From NCBI RefSeq assembly GCF_031569985.1, contig NZ_JAMQKA010000001.1, positions 315,077 through 379,076 of the forward strand: a stretch of 64,000 nt of DNA, given 5' to 3'. The DNA comes from JAMQKA01 sp031569985 (GTDB lineage: Bacteria; Bacteroidota; Rhodothermia; Balneolales; Balneolaceae). Below the pieces are notes generated by a model, which was given only the letters and a program-made list of their open reading frames with translations, searched no databases and had not been told where the DNA came from. Below are positions 17,239-27,145 of this stretch, piece by piece; position 1 is the first letter of the stretch, and every line of letters begins with the position of its first letter. Made by a program: the position numbers and the translations under genes.

Positions 17239-17907
17239 TTGAGTAAGGATAATTCTGACAAGCTGCCGGCTCGCATTACTTCTGTTCAACCCCAGAAGAA
17301 TAACAAGAACCGCTATTCAATCTTTATCAACGATGCATTTTTGATCGGAGTTTCGGAATCCACTTTACTGGAATACAAACTAGGAAAGGGCGTCGAAGTG
17401 ACGCCTTTTCTGTTTAAAAAGCTCCAGAAAGCGGAGGGGCGGCACGCTGTCAAATCATACTGCATGCGGATGCTGGGGCGTCGCGACTACTCTCGCAAAG
17501 AACTTTTCGACAAGCTGATTAAAAAGGAACATCCAAGAGACGTCATAAACTCCGTTCTCGATGAGCTGGAACAAAAGGGCTATATCGACGATCGCTCTTT
17601 TGCTGAAAAGTTCGCTTCTGATAAAAGTCGGCTTAACAACTGGGGACCTGCTAAAATCAAAGCCAAACTCTATAAAAAGGGGATTTCAAAACATGATGCG
17701 GAACAAAGCATTGAACAGGCCTTTGCCGAGCTTAACCTCAAAGAGATCTTTCTGGATTTAGTAGCTAAGAAACGGCGACGCTTCCTGAGAGAAGAGGATG
17801 AACTGAAGCGAAAAAAGAAAGTCTTTGATTATTTAAGCAGAAAAGGTTATCGATCAGACAGTATTTTTAAATACCTGGATGAGCTGCTGGAGTCACTTGA
17901 TACATGA
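17239..17907 (+). CDS. recX: Regulatory protein RecX
   Basis: A 222-residue helical-repeat protein that modulates RecA filament growth. RecX repeats are visible: YCMRMLGRRDYSRKELFDKL, VLDELEQKGYIDDRSFAEKF with WGPAKIKAKLYKKGIS, and a third near VFDYLSRKGYRSDSIFKYLD. An N-terminal ITSVQPQKNNKNRYSIFIND domain precedes them, as in longer RecX proteins. The start is TTG at 17239, since no ATG is in frame nearby. Its stop overlaps the next start as ATGA, so the permease-like gene is translationally coupled. Confidence 0.9.
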   Translation: MSKDNSDKLPARITSVQPQKNNKNRYSIFINDAFLIGVSESTLLEYKLGKGVEVTPFLFKKLQKAEGRHAVKSYCMRMLGRRDYSRKELFDKLIKKEHPRDVINSVLDELEQKGYIDDRSFAEKFASDKSRLNNWGPAKIKAKLYKKGISKHDAEQSIEQAFAELNLKEIFLDLVAKKRRRFLREEDELKRKKKVFDYLSRKGYRSDSIFKYLDELLESLDT

Positions 17908-18971
17908 ACAACCTTACACTTGACAAAATAGTTAAATTCATACTGGGCACGGCGGCATTTATTGCTGTGGGAATGCTCCTGTATAACTACAGCAACCTGC
18001 TGACCTATGCTATCATTGCGATGATTGTTAGCTACATCCTCGATCCCATTGTAAACCGGATGCAGTTTGCCGGCATGAATCGAACGGTGGCCATTACCCT
18101 GACACTCAGCTCCGTCATCCTGCTGCTGGTCTGGATCTCGACTACCGTCATCCCGATCATAGCCAATCAGATGGTACAGCTGGCCAACCAGCTCAATATC
18201 GAAACCATCCGTAATATCCTAAACCAGGTGGAAGATCGATTCACAGAAAACCTAACATTTCTGCCCGAGGGCTTTCTTATTGACAATGTGACCCGCATCC
18301 TGGAAGAACTTTTTGATGTCGGGGAACTCCCTTCAGCCATCAGCAACATTATTGGAATTTTCACGAATCTCTTTTCGGCATTTCTCGTTATTCCCTTCGC
18401 CACGTTTTTCTTTTTGAAGGATGGCAGCAAAATCAGGCGTGACCTGCTTCAGTTTGTACCGAACAAGTATTTTGAGACAACCCTCAGCCTGATTGATAAA
18501 ATTGAAACACGGCTGGGACTTTATTTTCGCAGCGTGGTTTTCCAGAGCTTTCTCGTCGCCACCTCATCCTACATCGCACTGTCGGTGGTGGAACTGAATA
18601 ATGCTCTGTCGGTTGGCATATCAATCGGCATTGCCAACTCCATCCCCTACTTCGGTCCTATCATTGGCTATATTCTGTCTATCATCGTCTCGATTATTGA
18701 GGTAGGCGATTTCTCTTTGGTCTTACCATGTGTGCTCGCAATTTTTGTGGTCCAGGTATTGGACAACGCCGTATTCCAGCCCCTTATATTCTCACGCTCG
18801 GCCGACATGCACCCCGTAGCGATCCTCTTCATCATACTTATTGGGGCGGAAACCGCCGGAATCCTGGGCATGCTTATCGCCATTCCCATCGCCACCATTG
18901 TTAAGATTACGATCAACCAGTTTCGCTGGAGTTTCAACAACTATTATATCTTCCGGGCGGGTAGGCGGTAA
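17904..18971 (+). CDS. AI-2E family transporter (PerM/YdiK-like) membrane protein
   Basis: A 355-residue polytopic inner-membrane protein with about seven to eight helices, the normal size for this family. Typical traits are the N-terminal hydrophobic pair, a periplasmic region around residues 85-145 (FTENLTFLPEGFLIDNVTRI), and the conserved C-terminal block with IANSIPYFGPIIGYIL, FVVQVLDNAVFQPLI and HPVAILFIILIGAETAGILG. Members export varied solutes; the autoinducer-2 label comes from one member and should not be taken literally. ATG 17904 overlaps the recX stop by four bases. Substrate unknown. Confidence 0.88.
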   Translation: MNNLTLDKIVKFILGTAAFIAVGMLLYNYSNLLTYAIIAMIVSYILDPIVNRMQFAGMNRTVAITLTLSSVILLLVWISTTVIPIIANQMVQLANQLNIETIRNILNQVEDRFTENLTFLPEGFLIDNVTRILEELFDVGELPSAISNIIGIFTNLFSAFLVIPFATFFFLKDGSKIRRDLLQFVPNKYFETTLSLIDKIETRLGLYFRSVVFQSFLVATSSYIALSVVELNNALSVGISIGIANSIPYFGPIIGYILSIIVSIIEVGDFSLVLPCVLAIFVVQVLDNAVFQPLIFSRSADMHPVAILFIILIGAETAGILGMLIAIPIATIVKITINQFRWSFNNYYIFRAGRR

Positions 18972-19033
18972 GAGTAAAAACCCCATAAACAGATCTTTAC
19001 TCGCGATTAAATCGGGTTAAAATTTCGATTATA

Positions 19034-19060
19034 GTTGGCATTTATTTTTCATTATCTTTG
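19034..19060 (+). promoter_or_regulatory. Bacteroidota-type promoter before purN
   Basis: TATCTTTG at 19053-19060 is an exact match to the -7 element TAnnTTTG, with TTGG at 19035-19038 as a -33 candidate; the spacer is about 15 bases. It lies 39 bases before the purN start and after the end of the permease gene, so it would drive purN-purH. Confidence 0.5.
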
Positions 19061-19099
19061 CGGTGCAATTAGATCAGCAATCTTACAGGGCATCCCAGA

Positions 19100-19684
19100 T
19101 TGAAAAATATTGTTGTTTTTGCTTCAGGATCGGGAACGAATTTCCAGGCTATTATCGATGCAGTTGAGGCGGGCCAAATTGATGCACGCATTAGTGGACT
19201 CCTTGCCAGTAAACCCGGTATCGGGGCGCTGGAAAGAGCACGCAAGCACAACATTAATACCCAGGTGCTTAGACCTTCCGATTTTGACGATTCCTCAGCT
19301 TATGAGGCCACGCTACTCAACATGCTTGACGAGTGGCAACCCAACCTTATTGTATTGGCCGGCTACATGCTGAAAGTACCTAATTCGGTGCTCGATCGTT
19401 ATGAAAACAAAATCATAAACATCCATCCCTCACTGCTTCCCAAATATGGCGGAAAAGGATTTTATGGGAGCAAAGTTCATGAGGCGGTCATTGCCAATGA
19501 TGAAGAGGAATCGGGCTGTACGGTACATTATGTAACCGAAATATACGATGACGGTCCCATTATCGACCAAATTAAAGTACCCGTTCGAGATACCGATGAT
19601 CCGGAAACCCTGGCTACTCGGGTTCTTGAGCAGGAACACAAGCTATTGCCCAGAGTAATTGCCAAGCTAGTTAATAACCAGTAA
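19100..19684 (+). CDS. purN: Phosphoribosylglycinamide formyltransferase PurN
   Basis: A 194-residue GAR transformylase, third step of de novo purine synthesis, using 10-formyltetrahydrofolate. The N-terminal VVFASGSGTNFQAIIDAV is the phosphate-binding loop. Catalytic Asn and His are in IINIHPSLLPKYGGKGFYG, and the catalytic Asp in YDDGPIIDQ near residue 150. The start is TTG 19100, since no ATG fits. purH follows 29 bases later, giving a purNH unit that shares folate-dependent formyl transfer chemistry. Confidence 0.95.
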   Translation: MKNIVVFASGSGTNFQAIIDAVEAGQIDARISGLLASKPGIGALERARKHNINTQVLRPSDFDDSSAYEATLLNMLDEWQPNLIVLAGYMLKVPNSVLDRYENKIINIHPSLLPKYGGKGFYGSKVHEAVIANDEEESGCTVHYVTEIYDDGPIIDQIKVPVRDTDDPETLATRVLEQEHKLLPRVIAKLVNNQ

Positions 19685-19713
19685 CAATAAACCATTAACA
19701 AATAACCAAAACA

Positions 19714-21288
19714 GTGGCGGTAAAACCCTTAAGCAAATTACCTGAAGAAGCGTTAACTATTAACCGGGCCCTCCTCTCAGTCTCAGACAAAACAGGTTTG
19801 GTTCCATTAGCCCAAGCATTACACAAGGCCGGGGTGGAACTGGTATCTACAGGCGGGACTGCAGAAAAAATTCGATCTGCCGACATCCCCGTTACGGACA
19901 TTTCTGAACTGACCGGCTTTCCTGAATCACTCGATGGACGGGTAAAAACACTTCATCCCTATGTGCATGCGGGACTGCTGGCGCGCACCAGTCACCAGCC
20001 CGATGTTGACGAACTGGAAAAATTAGATGCTGACCCAATTGAGTTGGTTGTTGTAAACCTGTACCCCTTTAAAGAAACAGTTTCCGACCCGGATTGTACG
20101 CCGGCCATCGCCACGGAAAACATCGACATTGGTGGTCCAACGATGATACGCGCTGCAGCCAAAAACTTTGCTCATGTTTCAGTGCTCACATCGCCGGACC
20201 AGTATGAAGAATTTATAGAACAGTTAAGTGAACGAGAATCGGTAAGCTTTGCATTTCGCAAGGAGCTGGCCCGCCAGGCGTTTAATCACACGGCTGACTA
20301 CGACGCCCACATTTCGGAATATTTTAACAGCCTTTTTGAAGAGGAAAATCCGCCGCAACTGAACATTTCGCTGCCTAAATCGCAGGAACTTCGGTATGGA
20401 GAGAATCCCCACCAAAAAGCAGCCGTTTACGGCAATCAGCCCGAATTTATCGACTGCTTTCATGGCAAGAAGCTCAGCTACAACAACTACCTGGACCTGG
20501 ATGGAGCCCTCAACCTGATCGCCGATTTTGAGGATTCTGATCCCACCTGTGGTATCTTCAAACATACCGTACCCTGCGGAGTCGCAACTGACGAAAACTT
20601 GACTCGGGCATGGGAAAAGGCATTCGCCACGGATACGAAGTCTCCATTTGGGGGAATTATCGTCGTTAACCGGGAGTTGGACTTGGAAACCGCTAAAAAA
20701 ATTGACAAAATATTTACTGAAATTATTATCGCACCCTCCTTCTCTACAGACGCAGAAAGACTGCTTAAAGAGAAGAAGAATCGCCGCCTGGTACGTCTTA
20801 AAAAATCGATCCGCGGCAGCGAAGCAAGACAATTCCGTTCTATTTTCGGAGGGGCTCTCAGCCAAGAACCCGACTTTGTGACCGAGCGCATGGAGGATTA
20901 CAAAGTAGTAACCGATCGAGACCCAACCGAAGAAGAAATTCGGGATCTTTTATTCTCCTGGAAAGTAGTAAAACATGTGAAGTCCAATGCTATTGTCTAT
21001 GCCAGAGATGGTCAAACGATCGGAATTGGCACGGGGCAGACCAGCCGGGTGGAAGCATCTGAAATCGCCATTGCCAAGGCTAAAGAGGAAGGGTTGTCAA
21101 CCGACAATTCAGTTATCGCATCGGATGCCTTTTTCCCTTTTCCCGATGGCGTGGAAGCCGCTGCAAAAGCGGGCTCAACGGCTGTTATCCAACCGGGGGG
21201 CAGCATCAGAGATGAAGAGGTAATTGAAATGGCAAACAAGCATAACCTGGCCATGGTATTTACAGGCAAACGCCATTTCAGGCACTGA
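19714..21288 (+). CDS. purH: Bifunctional AICAR transformylase/IMP cyclohydrolase PurH
   Basis: A 524-residue enzyme for the last two steps of IMP synthesis. The N-terminal IMP cyclohydrolase domain has RALLSVSDKTGLVPLAQAL, VSTGGTAEKIR, FPESLDGRVKTLHPYVHAG and IDIGGPTMIRAAAKN. The C-terminal transformylase has LRYGENPHQKAAVY, CGIFKHTVPCGVA (catalytic Lys-His), KSPFGGI, and AKAGSTAVIQPGGSIRDEEV. The start is GTG 19714. It sits immediately after purN. The call is firm and no residue appears missing. Confidence 0.97.
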   Translation: MAVKPLSKLPEEALTINRALLSVSDKTGLVPLAQALHKAGVELVSTGGTAEKIRSADIPVTDISELTGFPESLDGRVKTLHPYVHAGLLARTSHQPDVDELEKLDADPIELVVVNLYPFKETVSDPDCTPAIATENIDIGGPTMIRAAAKNFAHVSVLTSPDQYEEFIEQLSERESVSFAFRKELARQAFNHTADYDAHISEYFNSLFEEENPPQLNISLPKSQELRYGENPHQKAAVYGNQPEFIDCFHGKKLSYNNYLDLDGALNLIADFEDSDPTCGIFKHTVPCGVATDENLTRAWEKAFATDTKSPFGGIIVVNRELDLETAKKIDKIFTEIIIAPSFSTDAERLLKEKKNRRLVRLKKSIRGSEARQFRSIFGGALSQEPDFVTERMEDYKVVTDRDPTEEEIRDLLFSWKVVKHVKSNAIVYARDGQTIGIGTGQTSRVEASEIAIAKAKEEGLSTDNSVIASDAFFPFPDGVEAAAKAGSTAVIQPGGSIRDEEVIEMANKHNLAMVFTGKRHFRH

Positions 21289-21428
21289 TCATTCTATTCT
21301 CATATTTTTTGAGTGCAGAATTTCGGTTTATATATTTATTTCTATTTATTCGCAAATAGCTATACAAAATTGTATTTTCGAACACGTATTTTTTGATATA
21401 ACTGTAATTTGTTTTTTTGATCACACCT

Positions 21429-22493
21429 ATGATTGAGTCCAAACAAAAGAAGAGCTTACGAACAAATAAAAATCAAAAGAAAAGCGGACTATTCGACTGG
21501 CTCTACACCGATATCGCCATTGATTTGGGGACGGCTAACACGCTCATCTATTCCCGTGGAGAAGGCATTGTGCTTAATGAACCCTCCATTGTAGCATTGA
21601 ATATGCAAAATGAGCCTGTAGCCACAGGTCATGAAGCCCGGTTAATGCATGAAAAAACGCATAAAAATATCCGGACTGTCCGACCGCTCAGAGACGGCGT
21701 AATCGCTGATTTTGAGGTAGCCGAGCAGATGATTCGCGGGATGATCAAAAAAGTGAAGATGAAATGGTATTCCAGTACGCGGCAGATGGTCGTATGTGTG
21801 CCCAGCGGCATTACCGAGGTGGAGCGGCGCGCCGTTCGTGACAGCGCCGAACACGCCGGGGCCAAGGAGGTCTACCTGGTCGATGAACCGATGGCGGCTG
21901 CTATCGGGATCGGGCTTAATGTTCACGAGCCGGTTGGTAACATGATAGTGGATATTGGTGGAGGAACAACTGAAATTGCGGTCATCGCCCTCTCCGGTAT
22001 CGTCTATGCCCAGTCCGTTCGCCTGGGTGGCGATGAACTGAATGAGGATATCATCAACTATTTCCGGCGCAACCACAATCTGCTGATTGGTGAGCGGACG
22101 GCCGAAAATATTAAATGTGAAATCGGTACAGCTGCACCACTGGACGAGGAGCTCGAGATGGTAACCAAGGGTCGTGACCTGGTCAACGGCGTGCCACGCA
22201 CACGACATGTGACCTCTAAAGATGTTCGAGAAGCGATCCAGGAATCGGTCAACACCATTGTGGAGTCGATCACAAAGTCGCTTGAGCAAACGCCGCCCGA
22301 ACTCTCCGCTGACATTCTGGACCGCGGTATTATGCTTACCGGTGGTGGTGCACTGCTCAAAAACCTTGATAAACTAATCATAGAGACCACAGATCTACCG
22401 GTGCACATCGCTGAAGATCCACTAACGGCCGTTGTACGTGGGACCGGCGCCATCCTGGAAGACCTGGATTATTACCGAACCGTTGTATCATAA
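21429..22493 (+). CDS. mreB: Rod shape-determining actin homologue MreB
   Basis: A 354-residue bacterial actin that guides lateral-wall peptidoglycan synthesis from the inner face of the membrane. Phosphate 1 is IAIDLGTANTLIY and phosphate 2 is NMIVDIGGGTTEIAVIAL. The adenosine motif is MLTGGGALLKNLDKLI, with VVCVPSGITEVERRAVRDSA typical of MreB. The N-terminus carries about 20 extra basic, polar residues (MIESKQKKSLRTNKNQKKSG) before the actin fold. I start at ATG 21429; a TTG 12 bases earlier is also in frame. First gene of mreBCD-mrdA-rodA. Confidence 0.96.
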   Translation: MIESKQKKSLRTNKNQKKSGLFDWLYTDIAIDLGTANTLIYSRGEGIVLNEPSIVALNMQNEPVATGHEARLMHEKTHKNIRTVRPLRDGVIADFEVAEQMIRGMIKKVKMKWYSSTRQMVVCVPSGITEVERRAVRDSAEHAGAKEVYLVDEPMAAAIGIGLNVHEPVGNMIVDIGGGTTEIAVIALSGIVYAQSVRLGGDELNEDIINYFRRNHNLLIGERTAENIKCEIGTAAPLDEELEMVTKGRDLVNGVPRTRHVTSKDVREAIQESVNTIVESITKSLEQTPPELSADILDRGIMLTGGGALLKNLDKLIIETTDLPVHIAEDPLTAVVRGTGAILEDLDYYRTVVS

Positions 22494-22506
22494 TGAACTG
22501 AAATGA

Positions 22507-23349
22507 ATGCGATTTCGACTTCCCCGAATAACAGATGCTAAAGATCACCTGATCACTGCAGCCCTGCTGGTACTATCCCTAATTCTGATGGTAGGCCGGC
22601 ATCAGGGGGGGATCGACAATCTGCGAAAAGTTTCGATTACGCTATTCAGCTATCTGGAGGAGCCCCTATCAAATATTCGCGTATATCGGCAGGCGCTGAA
22701 AACAAACACCTATCTTCGAAAACAAAATATCCTGTTGCTGGATGAACTCAGTCGGCTGCGTGCCGCCGGGCAGGAAAACGCTGAGCTACGTGAGCTCCTG
22801 CAACTGAAAAATGAGAGCGAGCTCCAGCTATATCCCGTCCATATTGTTGGCAAAGAGCTCAATAAAATTAATAACTCAATTACTGTCGATGCCGGAACAA
22901 GGCAAGGGATAGAGACAGGCATGCCGATGGTTTCCGCCGATGGGCTGGTTGGACGCGTCATCGTAACCGCCCAAAATTATTCCCAGGTAATGCCATTCTA
23001 CAACACGCTGTTTCGTGCCAGCGCCAAGCTCCAGCAATCGGGGGCCTACGGCATTGTTTCCTGGAACGGGAAAAGTATTAATGAGCTGGTTCTGAACTTT
23101 GTTCCACAGACCGTGCCCGTAGACAGTGGGGAAGTTGTCGTAACCTCGGGATACAGTAACCAGTTTCCACCCGATATTCCGATCGGAAGTGTGATAAGAA
23201 CAGAACCTGAAGAAGGAAGGGAGACTCAGAAGATTTTCCTGAAACCTTTTGTCGACCTCTACACAATAGCCGAGGGTTTTGTTGTAAAATTTACCCCAGA
23301 CACCACTATTCAACAACTTAATCAAGAATATCAGCAACAGTTTGAATGA
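22507..23349 (+). CDS. mreC: Rod shape-determining protein MreC
   Basis: A 280-residue bitopic periplasmic protein of the elongasome that activates PBP2/RodA. One transmembrane helix (residues about 14-34) is followed by a coiled coil (LRKQNILLLDELSRLRAAGQ) and the beta-rich MreC domain with NSITVDAGTRQGIETGMPMV, GLVGRVI and VVTSGYSNQFPPDIPIGSV. ATG 22507 is 13 bases after the mreB stop, and the stop overlaps mreD as ATGA. Confidence 0.93.
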   Translation: MRFRLPRITDAKDHLITAALLVLSLILMVGRHQGGIDNLRKVSITLFSYLEEPLSNIRVYRQALKTNTYLRKQNILLLDELSRLRAAGQENAELRELLQLKNESELQLYPVHIVGKELNKINNSITVDAGTRQGIETGMPMVSADGLVGRVIVTAQNYSQVMPFYNTLFRASAKLQQSGAYGIVSWNGKSINELVLNFVPQTVPVDSGEVVVTSGYSNQFPPDIPIGSVIRTEPEEGRETQKIFLKPFVDLYTIAEGFVVKFTPDTTIQQLNQEYQQQFE

Positions 23350-23816
23350 ATATTGAACGGCTTAAAGATTTTGGCGTTGGTTTGGGCTTTGTGGGGCTGC
23401 AAATAGTGATGTTCCGGCATCTCAAAATTTGGGATATGCAGCCCGACCTCGTTCTAATCTATCTTGTATGGCTTATTACCGTCCGCGATCGGACTTCCTG
23501 CATTTTTATCGCAGCTGCACTGGGATTGGTTCAGGATGCGCTGCTGGACCTTTGGGGGCTGAATATGTTCGCCAAAACACTGATGACTTTTGCTGTCTAT
23601 AATTTTATCCCAAAAAGTAAAGAGGTACGACTGCTTTTGGGTCAAATTTTTCTTACCGTATTTATTGTAGCTCTGTTTCACAACATAATATTTTTAGGTT
23701 TAAGCGTTAGTGTAGAAAGCTATTCCGCTGAATTACTTTTTTGGCGACAATGGGTAGGCAATGCAGTATATACCACCTTCGTTGCATGCTTTATACAACT
23801 CTTTAGAACAAAATGA
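23346..23816 (+). CDS. mreD: Rod shape-determining protein MreD
   Basis: A 156-residue integral membrane protein with about five helices, the size and hydropathy of MreD. Typical content includes QPDLVLIYLVWLITV, GLVQDALLDLWGLNMFAKT and FLTVFIVALFHNIIFLG. MreD joins MreC and PBP2/RodA in the elongasome. Its start overlaps mreC by four bases and mrdA begins 21 bases after its stop; position makes the call secure despite low family conservation. Confidence 0.88.
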   Translation: MNIERLKDFGVGLGFVGLQIVMFRHLKIWDMQPDLVLIYLVWLITVRDRTSCIFIAAALGLVQDALLDLWGLNMFAKTLMTFAVYNFIPKSKEVRLLLGQIFLTVFIVALFHNIIFLGLSVSVESYSAELLFWRQWVGNAVYTTFVACFIQLFRTK

Positions 23817-23837
23817 TAAGCAGCTGGGTGCTCACCG

Positions 23838-25691
23838 ATGATGAGGCATCATAGAAAAAAAAGACGAAAAACCTCGATTCGCGTTTTAAAGATAGCGATG
23901 ATCGGGCTTGGACTGCTCATTTTGGGGCGGCTGGTACAGCTGCAGGTAGTCAACTATGACCTCTATAGTCCGCTGAGTCGCGAAAATTCGCTGCGCCAAG
24001 AGGTGATCAACCCGGCCCGCGGGCTGATATATGATCGCAACGGGAATCTTATTGTCGATAATGAACCGATCTATTCCATTACGATTACCCCGGCAAGCTA
24101 TGACCGCTCAAACACCCCGCTTCTGGCCAATCTTCTTGAGATGCCTCTTGAAGATGTTCAAAAGCGCATCGACGAAGCCCAGTCATATTCCTGGTATCGC
24201 TCTTCCAGGCTTTTTACAGAATTGAGCTTTCCCAAGTTTTCACTTATCCAGGAGAACATTTGGCAGCTGCCGGGCATCGGCCACCAGATTGAGAGCAAGC
24301 GCCACTACTCGGTTGACAGTATACGGGCCTCGCATGTGCTGGGTTATCTTCGGGAAGTTTCAGAGCAAAAATACCTGGAGTCGAATCGTTACCACATGGG
24401 CGATAAAGCCGGAAAGAGTGGACTGGAATTGGTATATGAAGACCAGCTTCGCGGATCACTCGGGCTGGAATATATCCGTATCAATGCTCTGGGGCAGTCG
24501 CTTGGTCCATTCAATGAAGAAAACACCCGGGAAGCTCCCCAAAAAGGGAATGACCTTTATACCACACTCGATACTGACTTACAGCTCCGGGCTGAAGACC
24601 TCATGAAAGGTCGACAGGGAGCGGTCGTTGCGCTCGACCCCAATGACGGATCCATACTCTCCATGGTGAGTGCACCGCAGTATGATATCCGGCGTCTCTC
24701 CGGGCGTATCGATTCGGTGTACTGGCAGTCAATTAATGCTGACACCACGAATCCACTGTATAACCGGGCTATCTCCAGCAGGCAACCGCCCGGCTCCACA
24801 TTTAAGCCTCTAATGGCGCTTATCGGACTTGAAATGGGTATTATCACCCCGGAGACAGTCATCGATAATCCCGGCTATTATTACCGGGGACGACGCTATG
24901 GTGACCTGGCAGATCCCGGTAAATACGATGTCCAAAAAGCACTTGAGAAATCCAGCAACACCTTCTTTTTCTGGATGATGGACAAAATAGCATCCAGCGG
25001 TAGATTTAACCAGTGGCACAAGCTCGTCACGGAATTTGGCGTGGGGCGAACCAACGGGATCGATCTGCCATACGAAACTTCTGGTGTTATCCCCGACAGC
25101 AGTTACATGAACAGAGCATTTGGCGAAGGCCGATGGGGTATTGGTGACCTGATAAATCTTGGCGTAGGTCAAGGTGTGATTTCAGTCTCTCCCCTTCAGA
25201 TGGCAGTTGTGGCTGCCGGTATTGCCAACAACGGGTACCGGGTACAGCCTCACCTGGTTAAACGCATCAGAACACCTGAAGGCAAAATCTTGGATACCAA
25301 TACCGAACTGCACAAGATAAGCTGGGTTGAGCAAGCCCAAATTGATGTCGTAAAAGAGGGAATGCGCCGTGTTGTGACTGATGGCAGCGGCCGCTATTAC
25401 GCCAACCTGGACAGTATCAAGGTAGCTGGTAAAACCGGGACAGCCCAAAATCCGCATGGGAAAGATCACGGTTGGTTCATCTCATTTGCTCCCCTTGAAA
25501 ATCCCCAAATAGTAGTGGTTGTGCTGATGGAAAACTCCGGATATGGTTCGATCTCTGCGGCCCCTGTGGCTTCATTATTAATCGAACAGTATCTGAAAGG
25601 AAAGATTGAGCGCGATTACGTATATCGCTATGCAAAGGATTTTAAACCCAGGGGTGAAGAACAAAACGAAGAGGAGGAGACCGAAGAATGA
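23838..25691 (+). CDS. mrdA: Penicillin-binding protein 2 (elongasome transpeptidase)
   Basis: A 617-residue class B PBP that cross-links lateral-wall peptidoglycan together with the RodA polymerase. It has a basic cytoplasmic N-terminus, one transmembrane anchor (about 15-35), a pedestal with RGLIYDRNGNLIVDNEP, and the transpeptidase domain. The active-site STFK is at residues 320-323 in QPPGSTFKPL, the SxN motif is KSSNTFFFWM, and the KTG motif is VAGKTGTAQNPHGKDHGWF. The C-terminus is acidic (EEQNEEEETEE). Its stop overlaps rodA by four bases. Confidence 0.95.
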   Translation: MMRHHRKKRRKTSIRVLKIAMIGLGLLILGRLVQLQVVNYDLYSPLSRENSLRQEVINPARGLIYDRNGNLIVDNEPIYSITITPASYDRSNTPLLANLLEMPLEDVQKRIDEAQSYSWYRSSRLFTELSFPKFSLIQENIWQLPGIGHQIESKRHYSVDSIRASHVLGYLREVSEQKYLESNRYHMGDKAGKSGLELVYEDQLRGSLGLEYIRINALGQSLGPFNEENTREAPQKGNDLYTTLDTDLQLRAEDLMKGRQGAVVALDPNDGSILSMVSAPQYDIRRLSGRIDSVYWQSINADTTNPLYNRAISSRQPPGSTFKPLMALIGLEMGIITPETVIDNPGYYYRGRRYGDLADPGKYDVQKALEKSSNTFFFWMMDKIASSGRFNQWHKLVTEFGVGRTNGIDLPYETSGVIPDSSYMNRAFGEGRWGIGDLINLGVGQGVISVSPLQMAVVAAGIANNGYRVQPHLVKRIRTPEGKILDTNTELHKISWVEQAQIDVVKEGMRRVVTDGSGRYYANLDSIKVAGKTGTAQNPHGKDHGWFISFAPLENPQIVVVVLMENSGYGSISAAPVASLLIEQYLKGKIERDYVYRYAKDFKPRGEEQNEEEETEE

Positions 25692-26938
25692 ACATAATGC
25701 GTGAAATAAACTGGTCGCTTATCCTCTTTTGGATTGGACTTACCATCATCGGTTTGATTGGCATTTACAGTGCTACACAGGGACCGGTCGCCCAGTTTTT
25801 GCCCGAATTTATTCAAAACAACTTTGTAAAACAGCTGGTCTGGATCGGCATCTCGATCTGTATCCTTATCGGCATTCAGTTTATTTCTCCCCGGTTATTC
25901 AAAAGCTTCTCCTACCTGTTCTATGTGGTCGGCATCCTGCTTATGATCATTACGCTTCTGTTTGGACAAGAGATCAACGGGGCAAAAAGCTGGCTACAGA
26001 TCGGGCCGGTGAACCTCCAGGTAAGTGAGCTTATGAAAATTGCCACAATCCTGGCTGTAGCCAATTACCTGACCAGCCGACGAGACATTTCGGCCGAAAA
26101 CCTGCGGTATGCCCTTATCGCTGTTATGCTCATACTTCTTCCAACCATCTTGGTTATCATGCAGAATGACATGGGAACGGCCGTGGTATTTATGGCCCTC
26201 ATTCCCGTCATGCTCTTCTGGTCGGGACTACCATACGGCGTGTCCCTCTTTATTGTCTCCCCTGCCATCATCGGGTACCTGAGCATCATCCAGTGGTATT
26301 GGGGCTTAATTGCCGCCGTTTTGCTGACCCTCGCGATATTCATTATTCAGCGGCGAACATGGCTGACATTTGCTTCTTTTGTTTGCGGCATCCTCATGGT
26401 GATCGGTGTGCAGGTGGCACTATTCCAGGTTTTACAGCCACACCAGCGTGCCCGAATCGCCGCATTTACGAATCCCTCCTTTGATCCCCAGGGAGCCGGG
26501 TGGAACGTAATTCAAGCCAAAACTGCGATCGGGTCTGGAGGCATTTATGGAAAGGGATTTCTGCAAGGTACCCAAACTCAGCTTCGCTTTCTGCCTGAGC
26601 AGTGGACTGACTTTATTTTCTGTGTAATAGGAGAAGAGTTTGGCCTTATAGGTGGGGGAATCGTGATATTTCTATTCCTTGGGATGGTGTTACGCATGCT
26701 AAACGCCGCCGATAGCCATAAGCACCCCTTTGCTCAACTTGTCATTGTGGGCGTCACGACCATCCTCTTTATCCACTTTTTTATCAATGTAGGAAGTGCT
26801 ACCGGTCTCCTGCCCGTTATCGGCTTGCCTTTGCCTTTTGTGAGTTACGGCGGATCCGCGTTCCTGACCAACACCCTAATGTTGGCAATCTGTGTTAACC
26901 TCGATATCTATAAACACCAGTTCAGTATTTACCGCTAA
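25688..26938 (+). CDS. rodA: Peptidoglycan glycosyltransferase RodA (SEDS family)
   Basis: A 416-residue SEDS polymerase, about ten transmembrane helices, which extends glycan strands in complex with PBP2. Signatures are INGAKSWLQIGPVNLQVSEL, MQNDMGTAVVF with the conserved Asp region, GSGGIYGKGFLQGTQTQLRF, LPEQWTDFIFCVIGEEFGLI and GLPLPFVSYGGSAFLTN. The start is ATG 25688 overlapping the mrdA stop; ATG 25697 is an alternative. Last gene of the elongasome operon; a hairpin at 26958-26995 follows. Confidence 0.95.
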   Translation: MNIMREINWSLILFWIGLTIIGLIGIYSATQGPVAQFLPEFIQNNFVKQLVWIGISICILIGIQFISPRLFKSFSYLFYVVGILLMIITLLFGQEINGAKSWLQIGPVNLQVSELMKIATILAVANYLTSRRDISAENLRYALIAVMLILLPTILVIMQNDMGTAVVFMALIPVMLFWSGLPYGVSLFIVSPAIIGYLSIIQWYWGLIAAVLLTLAIFIIQRRTWLTFASFVCGILMVIGVQVALFQVLQPHQRARIAAFTNPSFDPQGAGWNVIQAKTAIGSGGIYGKGFLQGTQTQLRFLPEQWTDFIFCVIGEEFGLIGGGIVIFLFLGMVLRMLNAADSHKHPFAQLVIVGVTTILFIHFFINVGSATGLLPVIGLPLPFVSYGGSAFLTNTLMLAICVNLDIYKHQFSIYR

Positions 26939-26957
26939 TTGAAGCTTGTTCTATATT

Positions 26958-26995
26958 AAACCTGTCATTAGTACATCCAATAAGTACTCAGGTTT
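26958..26995 (+). terminator. Hairpin after rodA
   Basis: AAACCTG (26958-26964) pairs with CAGGTTT (26989-26995), and inner AGTAC pairs with GTACT, leaving a bulge. It lies 20 bases after the rodA stop. There is no proper T-tract, so it may be a transcript-end structure without being a classic terminator. Confidence 0.35.
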
Positions 26996-27145
26996 GATAA
27001 GACACAAAATGTGATACTGTGTGACGTGGTTATTGAGGAGTTATTGGATTGACATTATTTGCCCCTAACGATGAGCACGTTTCAACGTTGGACTGAAGGA
27101 TACAGGAATAGATGGGGGGGGCAAAGGTGGACAAAAATTGGAACC

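Noticed and set aside
27114..27121. Run of eight G as a phase-variation tract
   Set aside because: It lies in non-coding DNA with no gene start or promoter whose frame or spacing it would change.
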